Below are positions 48,338-56,934 of a stretch of DNA of 64,000 bases, one piece after another. The stretch spans positions 5,200,001 to 5,264,000 of the forward strand of contig CP087965.1 of the NCBI GenBank assembly GCA_024703855.1, given 5' to 3'. The DNA comes from Polaromonas sp. P2-4. GTDB taxonomy: Bacteria; Pseudomonadota; Gammaproteobacteria; Burkholderiales; Burkholderiaceae_C. The position numbers and the translations under genes are program-made. Positions within the stretch are counted from its first letter, which is position 1. Each line of letters starts with the position of its first letter. A model generated the notes under the pieces. That model worked only from the letters and a program-made list of their open reading frames with translations, was not told the DNA's origin and made no database searches.

Positions 48338-49254
48338 GAGGCGACTTCCTTGGGTTGCAGGGGCTTGCCAGCCGCCCGCCATGCTTCGATCCCACCGGTG
48401 AGGTAGCGCGCATCGAAGCCGCGCGCACGCAGCGACAAGGCTGTCGAGCGCCCAATGTCGAGCCCCTTGAGGCAATACACGAACACCGGCTGCGTCGCGT
48501 CGACCTCGTTGCTCCACTGATCGACCTGTGATGGGTCGTGCCAGGTGGCTCCTGCCAGCATGTCGCTTGCGGCTGCGAAGTCCTCCGCGCGTCGCACATC
48601 GATGACGCGAGGGGTGCCGCTGTCGAGCGCGTCGATCCCAACGCCGAGCGACACAGCATCGCCAGCCACCGCCGCGCCGTAACGACGATACACAGCGTCC
48701 CAGCGGATGTTCTTCATGAACGCGTCCACATAGGCCGCCGCCTTGGCACCGAAATCCATGTGGTACGCATGCTCGTACATGTCCAGCGCCAGTACGCTCG
48801 TGGCACCGGCCAGCAGGTTCGTGTGGTCTGCGGCCCAGTGGTTGACAAGCCGGCCTTCGCGCGCCGACCAGGCAAGCACCGCCCAGCCTGAGCCGCCGCC
48901 CATCGCCTTGGCCAGCGCCGTGAACTCGGCTTGCCAGCGGTCCACCGAGCCGAAGTCGCGCGTAAACGCGACCGAGAGCCCGCAGGACGGCAGCACGCCG
49001 TCGCCGCCGAGTGCATCGAAATACAGTTCATGCAGGACCGCTGAATTGGCGGCGACCAGCTCTTCGCGCTTCAGGCTGTTGATCAGGAAGCCCGGCGCGG
49101 TACGCCAGTCGAGTTCACCGAGCTGAGCGCGAATGGCTTTCAGGCGGTTCACGGCGCCCGTGTAGTTGTTCTCGTGGTGGCTCACGATGAGCCTGGGCGA
49201 CAGGCCATCGAGGCGGTTCAAGTCGAGCGTCAGGGGTCGAAGTTGCAGGTCCAT
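48334..49254 (-). CDS. Fe/Mn superoxide dismutase-rhodanese fusion (ChrC-ChrE type)
   Basis: 306 residues. The N-terminal 200 are an Fe/Mn superoxide dismutase: SPRLIVSHHENNYTGAVNRL (metal His), GWAVLAWS, and LDMYEHAYHMDFGAKAAAYVDAFM (metal Asp and His). The rest is a rhodanese domain with PRVIDVRRAEDF and the active-site loop VYCLKGLDIGRSTA. In Cupriavidus chromate clusters these are separate genes chrC and chrE; here one chain joins them. Likely protects against superoxide and thiol damage during Cr(VI) reduction. Third gene of the chr operon. Confidence 0.9.
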   Translation of the reverse strand: MDLQLRPLTLDLNRLDGLSPRLIVSHHENNYTGAVNRLKAIRAQLGELDWRTAPGFLINSLKREELVAANSAVLHELYFDALGGDGVLPSCGLSVAFTRDFGSVDRWQAEFTALAKAMGGGSGWAVLAWSAREGRLVNHWAADHTNLLAGATSVLALDMYEHAYHMDFGAKAAAYVDAFMKNIRWDAVYRRYGAAVAGDAVSLGVGIDALDSGTPRVIDVRRAEDFAAASDMLAGATWHDPSQVDQWSNEVDATQPVFVYCLKGLDIGRSTALSLRARGFDARYLTGGIEAWRAAGKPLQPKEVAS

Positions 49255-49278
49255 GGGGTTCTCTTTTGGCGTGGGGTT

Positions 49279-50480
49279 TCAGGGATGAATCGTCAAGGGA
49301 TAGAGCAACAGTCCCAGCAGCGCGGCGACCAGCACAATCACCGGCTCGGGAAGTTTCTTGAAGCGCCACAGCAGCGCCGCCGTGACAATGGCCAGAGCAG
49401 CCGTCACGCCATCGGTGATCGAGCGATGGGCAATCACGAAAACCGCCCCGGTCAGGGCTCCCACGGCCGCAGCGGTCACGCCATCGACGAACGCAACGAT
49501 GCCGGGATGCTTGCCGTGCTTCTTGAAGTACGGTGCCGGCAGCACGGTGAGCAGGTAGCACGGCACGAAGGTGGCGAGCGCGGCGACGACCGCACCCCAG
49601 AAGCCGGCCACCAGGTAGCCGATGAAACCGGTCGTGATGACCACCGGGCCGGGCGTGATCATCGCCACGGCCACCGCATCGACGAATTGCCGGTCGTTGA
49701 GCCAGTGATGCTCGGTCACCACACCGCTGTAGAGAAACGGCACGATCGCCAGGCCGCTGCCGAAGACGAAGCTCCCGGCGTAGGCGAAGAAGGCGCCGAT
49801 TTGCGCCAGCTGATGCCAGTCCGCCGTGCCGGCGAACAGTACGCCGGCCAGCGGAACCGACGCGGCGATACCGTTCAGGCGGCCACCCAACCAGCGCTTG
49901 GGTGGTGCCCTCAGCAACCACACGAGAAGGCCAGCGCCGAGGAAGAACCAGACGCTTTCGGATTGCGTCAGCACCGTGAGGATGGCGCTGACCAAGTAGA
50001 TGGCCCAAAGCAGCTTGTCGCGTCCTATGCTCTTGGCGGTGAGTTTGTAGACGCTCATTGCGATGATGCCGATCACTGCAGCACCAACGCCGTAAAACAC
50101 CGCTTGCATCCACGCAATGCCGCCGAAGGCAACGTAGGCTGCGCCTACTCCCAGCACCATCAAGAACGACGGCAGCACGAAGGCGATACCGGCGAGCGTC
50201 GCGCCCATTACGCGGTAGTGCACATAGCCGAGATAGATTGGCGAGCTGGGCCGCCAGGGGGGCCGGGCATTAGCTGCGCGAGCGCCATGCCTTCTTTGTA
50301 GTCACCCTCGGAAATCCACTGTCGCCGTTCCACCAGGTCACGGTACATATAGCCCACCAGCGCTACGGGCCCACCAAAGCCCCAAGTGCCCAAGCCGAGC
50401 ATATAACGCACGAGTTGCCACAAGGTGTAGTGCACCGCGCTGGATGCGCTGGCTATTTCATTCGTGCTGGTGTCGTTCAT
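49279..50480 (-). CDS. chrA: Chromate transporter ChrA, two indels
   Basis: About 400 residues in two homologous halves. Start ATG 50480 (MNDTSTNEIASAS) after GAGGAA. The N-half has LGTWGFGGPVALVGYM and ALAQLMPGPLAAQLAIYLGY once an extra C (run at 50257-50262) and an extra A near 50244 are removed. The C-half has FFAYAGSFVFGSGLAIVPFL and AVAMITPGPVVITTGFIGYLVAG. The FGGP...MPGP pair in each half is the CHR-family signature. It exports chromate. It lies between chrB and the dismutase fusion. Confidence 0.92.
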
Positions 50481-50494
50481 ACGTTCCTCGTTCT

Positions 50495-51480
50495 TCAAGC
50501 TTTAGTGCGCGAACGCTCGCGTTCGAAATGCGCGTACAGCGAATCCAGCACACCGCCAATCTCCGCCAGCAGTGCGTCGTCGTCGGGCAGGCGCTCGCGC
50601 GCCCCAGCCAGCATGGCTTCGAAGCCGGCTCCCTCGGCAACCTGCCCGGCGCCTATGTCCAGCGATCGCACCATGGCTCCCATACGCGTCAGGGCCGCGT
50701 CCTCCTCCAGTCCGAAGCTGGCCATCAAGGTTTCAAAGGTGACCCGTTCTGCGACATGGGTAAAGGCGGCGCCGTCGAAGTCGAAACCCAGTGCCTTGCG
50801 CGGGCAGTCGGCCGGCTTGGCCAGCCACTGGAAGCGTGCTGCGGGGTCGATGAAGCGTCGAATCAGCCATGCGCTGGCCACCCGGTCCACCCACAGACGC
50901 CGGCGTGTGGCCCACAGGCGGCCTTGGTAGTCTGCAGCGTTCAGGCGCGGAATCTGGGCATCGGTTTCTTGGGGCTCATCCGGCGACAGCACGCGGTCGA
51001 CGCGCTGCGTGAAGTCGGTCCACGCGAATTCGGCTTCCAAGCTGGACTCGCTGGGAAAGAAGTCAGTGGCGCGCAAGGCTTCATAGTCGCGCTGCAGCTT
51101 TTCTGCAGGCGCGTCAGTTCTGTTACGCCTAGCGTAGGCAGGGTCGCTGCGACTTCCTTCCACGACTGGATGAGCGCCGCAAAGTCCGCGCTGCGGTCGA
51201 ACAGCAGGGTGTAGGCATCTGCATCGGTCGCGCGCACCGGCGTGATGTGCATGAGCCATGCGCTACCGCCTTCGCGCACGCATTCGTCAGCCAGTTGTTG
51301 CAAAGCATCGCTGTGCATGTCAGTTGCGGGTAACAGGTAGGCGCCGTCACGCAGCGCGGCGCAGCCCAGTGTTTTGAATGCGCGCCAGATGCGCATGCGG
51401 GCCGTTGCGCCCTGCGTGGGCAAGGAGACGACCAGCAACAACCAAGCTGTTGTGTCGGCGGAATTGTCAAAATTATCCAT
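50495..51480 (-). CDS. chrB: Chromate-responsive regulator/resistance protein ChrB, frameshifted
   Basis: About 328 residues from ATG 51480 (MDNFDNSADTTAWLLLVVSLPTQGATARMRIWRAFK). N-terminal domain with LRDGAYLLPA; C-terminal chromate-resistance domain WVDRVASAWLIRRFIDPAARFQWL, AFTHVAERVTFETLMASFGL, VRSLDIGA. One A missing from the A-run near 51105 breaks the frame; adding it gives LTRLQKKLQRDYEALRA. In other bacteria ChrB acts as a chromate-sensing regulator of chrA. First gene of the operon; the promoter appears leaderless. Confidence 0.92.
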
Positions 51481-51481
51481 G

Positions 51482-51516
51482 TAGCGTATATTACATAAAT
51501 GTCGCTATCTCTACAA
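51482..51516 (-). promoter_or_regulatory. chrB promoter with overlapping dyad
   Basis: On the minus strand: -35 TTGTAG (51511-51516), 17-bp spacer, -10 TAATAT (51488-51493), then ACGCTAC and the chrB ATG. The start point would fall on or next to the A of ATG. A dyad with TAGCG/CGCTA arms (51482-51507) covers the -10 and spacer and is a candidate ChrB operator. Confidence 0.6.
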
Positions 51517-51536
51517 ATAAATATTTCTACTACAAA

Positions 51537-52800
51537 ATGATTGCTGTGGAAATTGACAAGACCCCCCGGATCGCCTGCGCAGCGTGTTCATGCGCCTGCT
51601 GCCAAGCGGCACCGACCCCAGTGCGCTGACTTTGCTGGGTGCCAAGGCCTTGCGGGCCTTTGGCGACGGGTATATGGCGGTGCTATTGCCTGCCTATCTG
51701 CTGGCGATAGGGCTGGGTACGCTGGAGGTCGGCATCGTGAGCACTGCCACCATGCTGGGGTCGGCGCTGGCCACGCTCGCGGTTGGTGCCTGGGGCTACC
51801 GTTTCGCCGGGCGGCGGCTGTTGCGCGGCGCCGCTTTGCTGATGGTCGCCACTGGCTTGTGCTTCGCAAGCTTGTCGTCGTTCTGGCCATTGCTCATCGT
51901 TGCGCTGGTGGGCACGCTCAATCCCAGCTCGGGTGATGTCAGTGTCTTTTTGCCGCTGGAGCACGCCCGCCTGGCTGCGGCCGCGCAGGGCAACGCGCGG
52001 ACCGCGCTGTTTGCACGCTACAGCCTTTTGGGCGCACTGTGCGCGGCATTGGGGGCGCTGGCCGCCGCCGTGCCGGACTGGATGGTGCGACATACCGGGC
52101 TGGCGTGCCTCTGACAGCTGCGCGGCATGTTTGTGGTCTACGCTGCGCTCGGTTTGGCTGTTTTTTTGCTCTATCGGCGACTGCCTTCGGTCGGCACCAG
52201 CGGCGAGCCCGTCCAGCCGGCACCGCTGGGCCCCTCGCGCGGCGTTGTGGTGCGCTTGGCAGCGCTGTTCAGCGTCGATGCCTTCGCCGGTGGATTGGTG
52301 GTCAACGCGCTGATGTCGCTTTGGTTGTTGGAGCGCTTTGGACTTTCGCTGGCGCAGGCCGGGGTGTTCTTTTTGGGACCGGTTTGCTCAGCGCGGCGTC
52401 GCAGCTTGCAGCGCCACTGGTCGCCGAACGCATTGGGCTGCTGAACACCATGGTCTTCACGCACTTGCCGGCGAACGTCTGCCTGGTGTTGGCTGCGCTG
52501 GCACCCAGCCTGCCGATCGCGTTGGGTTTGCTCATGGTCCGAAGTGCTTTGTCGTCGATGGACGTGCCCACGCGAACGGCCTACGTGATGGCCGTGGTCA
52601 CCCCCGCGGAGCGCAGTGCTGCGGCAAGTTTCACGGCCGTACCGCGAAGTCTGGCGGCGGCGCTCAGCCCGACACTGAGCGGAGCGCTATTTGCTGCAGG
52701 GTGGATCTCGCTGCCGCTCATCGGCTGCGGCGTGCTCAAGATCGCCTATGACCTCGCGCTGTGGCGTGCCATGCGGCGGGACCGGCTCGACGAACAGTGA
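51537..52800 (+). CDS. MFS transporter, damaged reading frame
   Basis: About 420 residues with twelve hydrophobic segments, from ATG 51537 (MIAVEIDKTP); no ribosome site is visible. Breaks: one C missing in the run near 51566-51571 (giving DRLRSVFMRLLPSG), an in-frame TGA at 52112-52114 (CGA is expected, giving ACLRQLRGMFVVY), and one T missing near 52374 (giving GVFFFGTGLLSAASQLAAPL). Family features are FGDGYMAVLLPAYLLAIGLG and DVPTRTAYVMAVVTP. Divergent from chrB and probably part of the chromate module; substrate unknown. Confidence 0.82.
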
Positions 52801-52870
52801 ATCTCGTTTCTGCAAATGGTCGAGGACGCCGCATAGCGGTCACCGGTCACAGGGCGGCCCATCTCTCGGT

Positions 52871-53073
52871 CTGAAGGTCAAATCGGCCCCTAGCCCACGT
52901 TTCGCGGGCGTGGCCAGCTATTAAAACGATAGCTTATGCACTCTCGCGCTCAATGATCTGAAATCCCAGGTCCGTCACCCGTGGCGGGCTTGCATCGGTG
53001 GCCGCTTGGCCGGCCAGCCGCTGCAGCAGCGTTCGCCCCGCGTGGCAACCGAGCTCACGCGACTGCACCCGCA
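52871..53073. repeat. Direct repeat R3: parental lacI 3' region
   Basis: Bases 52871-52968 match R1 (46045-46156) and 52933-53073 match R2 (47640-47779). This copy belongs to the intact lacI-type gene and is the likely source. Confidence 0.85.
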
Positions 53074-53919
53074 CTGTGGTCAGGGTTGGCGCGCAGGCGG
53101 CGGCAATGGCGAGATCGGAGAAGCCGACCACGGCCATCTGCTCCGGCACCCGCAATCCGCGGCGGCGGCATTCGAACAAGGCTCCCACGCCCAGGGTGTC
53201 GTTGCTGCAAAACACGGCTTGCAGTCCGGGATTGCGCTCCATCAATGCAGGCCAGGCCGCGGGCGCCGTCTTCGATGGTGGAGGGCGGTTGGACCAACTC
53301 GGCCTCGGTCACCTCCAGCCCCCGCGTCTGCAAGCGCGAGCGCAGGCCCTGCAAGCGTTTGAGTGAACGCACCTCGTCCGCGCCGATGAAGCCCACCTGG
53401 CGGTGGCCGCGCGCCAGCAGGTAGTCGGCCACCGCCTCGCCTATGCCCTGATTGGAAAAACCCACCACCATGTCGATCGGGTCGTCGGTCAGGTCCCAGA
53501 TCTCCACGGTGGGCAGTTGCAGTCGGCGCAACTTGCTGCGCACGCTGGGTTGATGCACCACGCCAGTGAGCACCAGCGCATCAACCTTGCGGCCGATGAA
53601 GGCGTCTACCAGGCCGGCTTCTTCCTGCGGGTGGTAGCGTGACTGGCCCAGCATCAGCTGGTAGCCCGCCGCGCCCAGCGTTTCGGCCAGCCCGTCCATG
53701 GCATCGGCAAACCATGAGTTGGATAATGTGGGTACGATGGCGCCGACGATTTTGGAGCGGCGCGAGGCCAGGCTGCCTGCGGTGAGGTTGGGCACATAAC
53801 CCAGCCGCTCAATCGCCGCTTGCACGGCAGCGCGGGTAGCGGGCGAGACTTTGTGGGGATGGCTCAGCGCGCGAAACGGTGACACGGGCCACCCCGGCTT
53901 CGCGTGCCACGTCTTCCAT
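52934..53919 (-). CDS. LacI family transcriptional regulator, frameshifted twice
   Basis: About 328 residues. HTH MEDVAREAGVARVTVSRALSHPHKVSPATRAAVQAAIERLGYVPN after restoring a CG near 53870. Effector domain with GAIVPTLSNSWFADAMDGLAETL (GntR/IdnR-like LacI group) and FCSNDTLGVGALFECRRRGLRVPEQMAVVGFSDL. A second break at 53249 (extra A splitting a CG) is repaired to ARGLAALMERNPGLQ. A TTG start at 53946 giving a few more residues is possible; TTGAGCTCAA there is a palindrome. Likely regulates the sugar-acid locus next to it. Confidence 0.9.
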
Positions 53920-53999
53920 GCGGCTGGCATTCAGTATTGAGCTCAAGATGCTTGAATCGTACTGCCCAAACGCCGCGGCGAAGAAGCTTCGCGCCGAGG

Positions 54000-54716
54000 T
54001 CAGCGGCCTTTGGCTTTGCGCCAGGCGGCGAAGTCGTCTTTTGATTGCTGCTCGGTGGGCGGGTACAGGCCGATGATGGACCGGCCCTTCAGCACTTCTT
54101 CCGTCACGAAGTCTTCGAACACGGTCATCTCCACCGCCTCGTCGGCAATCTCGTCGGCCAGGTGCGCCGGAATCACAAACACACCTTCCTTGTCGCCCAC
54201 CATCACGTCGCCGGGAAACACCGCCACGTCGCCGCAGCCGATCGGCACGTTGATGTCCAGCGCCTGGTGCAGCGTGAGGTTGGTCGGGGCCGAGGGGCGT
54301 TGGTGGTAGGTCGGGAAGGGCATCGCCGCGATCTCGGGCGAATCACGAAAGCCGCCATCGGTGACGATGCCGGCGGCGCCGCGCACCATCAGGCGCGAGA
54401 TCAGGATCGAGCCGGCCGAAGCCGCGCGTGCGTCCTTGCGGCTGTCGATCACCAGGACCGCGCCTTCAGGGCATTGCTCCACGGCGACACGCTGCGGGTG
54501 CTTGGGGTTCTGAAACACCGTGATGGGGTTCAGGTCTTCGCGTGCCGGGATGTAGCGCAGCGTGAAGGCTTCGCCCACCATGTTGGGCAGGTTGGTATTG
54601 AGCGGGTGCACGTCCTGGATGAACTGGTTGCGCAGGCCGCGTTTGAAGAGGGCGGTGCACAGCGTGGCGGTGCTGACGGTCTTGAGCTTGTCGCGAGTTT
54701 CGGTTTTGAGCGTCAT
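54000..54716 (-). CDS. RraA-like protein (possible aldolase/decarboxylase)
   Basis: 238 residues, complete, from MTLKTETRDKLKTVSTATLC. RraA/HMG-CHA aldolase fold: GEAFTLRYIPAREDL, VLVIDSRKDARAASAGSILISRLMVRGAAGIVTDGGFRDSPEIAAM (metal-site Asp and the RD motif), INVPIGCGDVAVFPGDVMVGDKEGVFVIPAHLADEI. With an IlvD-type dehydratase 14 nt upstream, a catabolic role in sugar-acid breakdown is more likely than RNase E inhibition. Confidence 0.9.
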   Translation of the reverse strand: MTLKTETRDKLKTVSTATLCTALFKRGLRNQFIQDVHPLNTNLPNMVGEAFTLRYIPAREDLNPITVFQNPKHPQRVAVEQCPEGAVLVIDSRKDARAASAGSILISRLMVRGAAGIVTDGGFRDSPEIAAMPFPTYHQRPSAPTNLTLHQALDINVPIGCGDVAVFPGDVMVGDKEGVFVIPAHLADEIADEAVEMTVFEDFVTEEVLKGRSIIGLYPPTEQQSKDDFAAWRKAKGR

Positions 54717-54730
54717 GAGGGTCTTTCGTG

Positions 54731-56470
54731 TCAGTAAATGTCGGGCTCGCCGACAGGCGCGCCAAACGAGGTTTCCAGAAAATCAAAATCGCAGCCCTGG
54801 TCGGCCTGCATGATGTGGCGTGCGGCCATCCAGCCGTAGCCGCGTTCAAAGCGCTTGGGGAGCGGTGTCCATGCGGCCCGGCGCTGCGCCAGCTCTTCGT
54901 CGCTGACTTCCAGGTGAATGCGCCGGCCCGGCACGTCCACCGTGATCAGGTCGCCGGTTTTGACCAGTGCGAGCGGGCCGCCGATGTAGGCTTCGGGCGC
55001 CACATGCAGGATGCAGGCGCCGTAACTGGTGCCGCTCATGCGGGCGTCGGAGATGCGCAGCATGTCCTTCACGCCCTGTTTCACCAGCTTGAGGGGAATC
55101 GGCAACATGCCCCACTCGGGCATGCCGGGGCCGCCCTGCGGGCCGGCGTTGCGCAGCACCATGACATGGTCTGCCGTGACATCGAGGTTCTCGTCGTCGA
55201 TGGCTGCTTTCATGGAGGGATAGTCGTCAAACACCAGCGCCGGGCCGGTGTGCTGCAGGTACTGCGGCGCGCAGGCGCTGGGCTTGATCACACAGCCGTC
55301 GGGCGCCAGGTTGCCGCGCAGCACGGCCAGCGCGCCTTCGGCATAAATCGGGTTGTCCAAAGGCCGGATCACGTCGTCGTTGTAGACCTCGGCGCCCTCC
55401 AGCGTTTCGCCCAGGGTGCGGCCGCTGACCGTCAGGGCGTCCAGCTTCAGGTTGCCGGTCAGCCTGCTCATCATGGCGCGCATGCCGCCGGCGTAGTAGA
55501 AGTCTTCCATCAAATAGGTGTCGCCACTGGGCCGGATGTTGGCGATCACCGGCACCTTGCGGCTGGCGGCGTCAAAGTCGTCCAGGCCGACAGCGCAGTG
55601 TTCCCCGGCGCGGCGCGACATGGCCACCAGGTGAATGATGGCGTTGGTCGAGCAACCCATGGCCATGGCAATCACGATGGCGTTTTCAAACGAGGCGCGG
55701 CTGAGCATTTTGGCGGGAGTCAGGTCTTCCCACACCATGCTCACCACGCGACGGCCGCATTCGGCCGCCATGCGGATGTGGTTGGCGTCCACCGCAGGGA
55801 TGGACGAGGCCCCTGGCAGCGTGAAGCCGCAGGCCTCGGCAATGCCCGTCATGGTGCTGGCCGTGCCCATGGTCATGCAGTGGCCGTGGCTGCGGGCAAT
55901 GCCGCCTTCGACTTCCAGCCATTGGGTCGCGTTGATCTTGCCGGCGCGCCGCTCATCCCAGTATTTCCAGGTGTCGGAGCCCGAGCCCAGCACCTTGCCT
56001 TTCACATTGCCGCGCAACATGGGGCCGGCCGGCATGTAGATGCAGGGCATGCCCGCGCTCATGGCGCCCATCAGCAGGCCGGGCGTGGTCTTGTCGCAGC
56101 CGCCCATCAGCACCACGCCGTCGATGGGGTGGCTGCGCAGCAGTTCTTCGGTTTCCATGGCCAGCATGTTGCGGTAGAGCATGGTGGTCGGCTTGACGAT
56201 GGACTCCGACAGCGAAAGCGCCGGCAGCTCGATCGGGAAACCGCCCGCCTGCAGCACGCCGCGCTTGACGTCTTCCACGCGCTGCTTGAAGTGGCCATGG
56301 CAGGTGCCGATGTCGCTCCAGGTGTTGACGATGGCGATCACCGGCTTGCCGACCCAGTCGTCGGGGCCGTAGCCCAGCTGCATCATGCGCGAGCGGTGGC
56401 CGAACGAACGCACGTCGTCGGGGGCAAACCAGCGAGCGCTGCGCAGTGATTCGTAGGTTTTTTGGGTCAT
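54731..56470 (-). CDS. IlvD/Edd family dehydratase (aldonate dehydratase-like)
   Basis: About 579 residues from ATG 56470 (MTQKTYESLRSARWFAPDD). Fe-S ligands: Cys in SDIGTCHGHF, Cys in LMGGCDKTTPG, and the Cys in MGTASTMTGIAEACGF. Mg-binding and catalytic blocks NANHIRM-like AVDANHIRMAAECGRRVV and ISDARMSGTSYGACILHVAPEA. The GHRSRMMQLGYGPDDW start and length match L-arabonate and related aldonate dehydratases rather than IlvD. Upstream in-frame codons before 56470 belong to a Dabb gene remnant and are not used. Divergent from the TRAP genes. Confidence 0.93.
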   Translation of the reverse strand: MTQKTYESLRSARWFAPDDVRSFGHRSRMMQLGYGPDDWVGKPVIAIVNTWSDIGTCHGHFKQRVEDVKRGVLQAGGFPIELPALSLSESIVKPTTMLYRNMLAMETEELLRSHPIDGVVLMGGCDKTTPGLLMGAMSAGMPCIYMPAGPMLRGNVKGKVLGSGSDTWKYWDERRAGKINATQWLEVEGGIARSHGHCMTMGTASTMTGIAEACGFTLPGASSIPAVDANHIRMAAECGRRVVSMVWEDLTPAKMLSRASFENAIVIAMAMGCSTNAIIHLVAMSRRAGEHCAVGLDDFDAASRKVPVIANIRPSGDTYLMEDFYYAGGMRAMMSRLTGNLKLDALTVSGRTLGETLEGAEVYNDDVIRPLDNPIYAEGALAVLRGNLAPDGCVIKPSACAPQYLQHTGPALVFDDYPSMKAAIDDENLDVTADHVMVLRNAGPQGGPGMPEWGMLPIPLKLVKQGVKDMLRISDARMSGTSYGACILHVAPEAYIGGPLALVKTGDLITVDVPGRRIHLEVSDEELAQRRAAWTPLPKRFERGYGWMAARHIMQADQGCDFDFLETSFGAPVGEPDIY

Positions 56471-56511
56471 GTCGTTCCTTATGTCTCCGGTGTCTTCGTA
56501 TGTCTCTGGGG

Positions 56512-56562
56512 TCACAGCGTGTAGTTCTCTGCCGCCCATTCAAGGTAGGTCTTGAGGGTGGA
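56512..56562 (-). pseudogene. 3' remnant of a Dabb-domain protein gene
   Basis: Minus-strand codons STLKTYLEWAAENYTL-stop match the end of the intact Dabb gene at 63480 (ADLKPYFEWAAVDYTL-stop). Only the last 16 codons survive. Confidence 0.75.
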
Positions 56563-56633
56563 CTGACAAGATGAAGAGGGTAAGAGCATTTACACCGGCC
56601 AGGGACGATTCGCGTGCCGGATGGTCTGGCTAA

Positions 56634-56648
56634 TCCCAACATATGGGA
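56634..56648. promoter_or_regulatory. Operator-like dyad TCCCA-N5-TGGGA, site 1
   Basis: TCCCAACATATGGGA, 164 nt upstream of the IlvD-type gene start on the minus side. Confidence 0.65.
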
Positions 56649-56739
56649 CGAACTTCCACACCTCGGGGAAAGTACCGAGCTCATGGTTTCAGCGGGACAA
56701 AGTAGCAGTTTTTCCAGTAAGTCCGACCGTCGCAAAAAA

Positions 56740-56754
56740 TCCCACACGTTGGGA
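56740..56754. promoter_or_regulatory. Operator-like dyad TCCCA-N5-TGGGA, site 2
   Basis: TCCCACACGTTGGGA, 106 bp (about ten helical turns) from site 1. Confidence 0.65.
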
Positions 56755-56882
56755 CGATGCGGCAGGTTCGAGGCGTGTCGGGGTTTCCAAATACAGATCG
56801 CAAACCAATAATCAAAGCCCTGTCTCGCCGAAGAGTCCGAAGTGCGTCGGTAGACAAAATTAGAAAGCCCAGTCCGGGCGAG

Positions 56883-56897
56883 TCCCATTGAATGGGA
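56883..56897. promoter_or_regulatory. Operator-like dyad TCCCA-N5-TGGGA, site 3
   Basis: TCCCATTGAATGGGA, 37 nt before the TRAP binding-protein ATG and 143 bp from site 2. Its position suggests repression of the TRAP operon. Confidence 0.65.
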
Positions 56898-56934
56898 CGC
56901 GCAACGGACGAACTGATTTCACCAGGAGACAACC

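Noticed and set aside
52105-52120. TGA in the MFS gene as selenocysteine or readthrough
   Set aside because: No selenocysteine element is visible and MFS transporters have no such residue.
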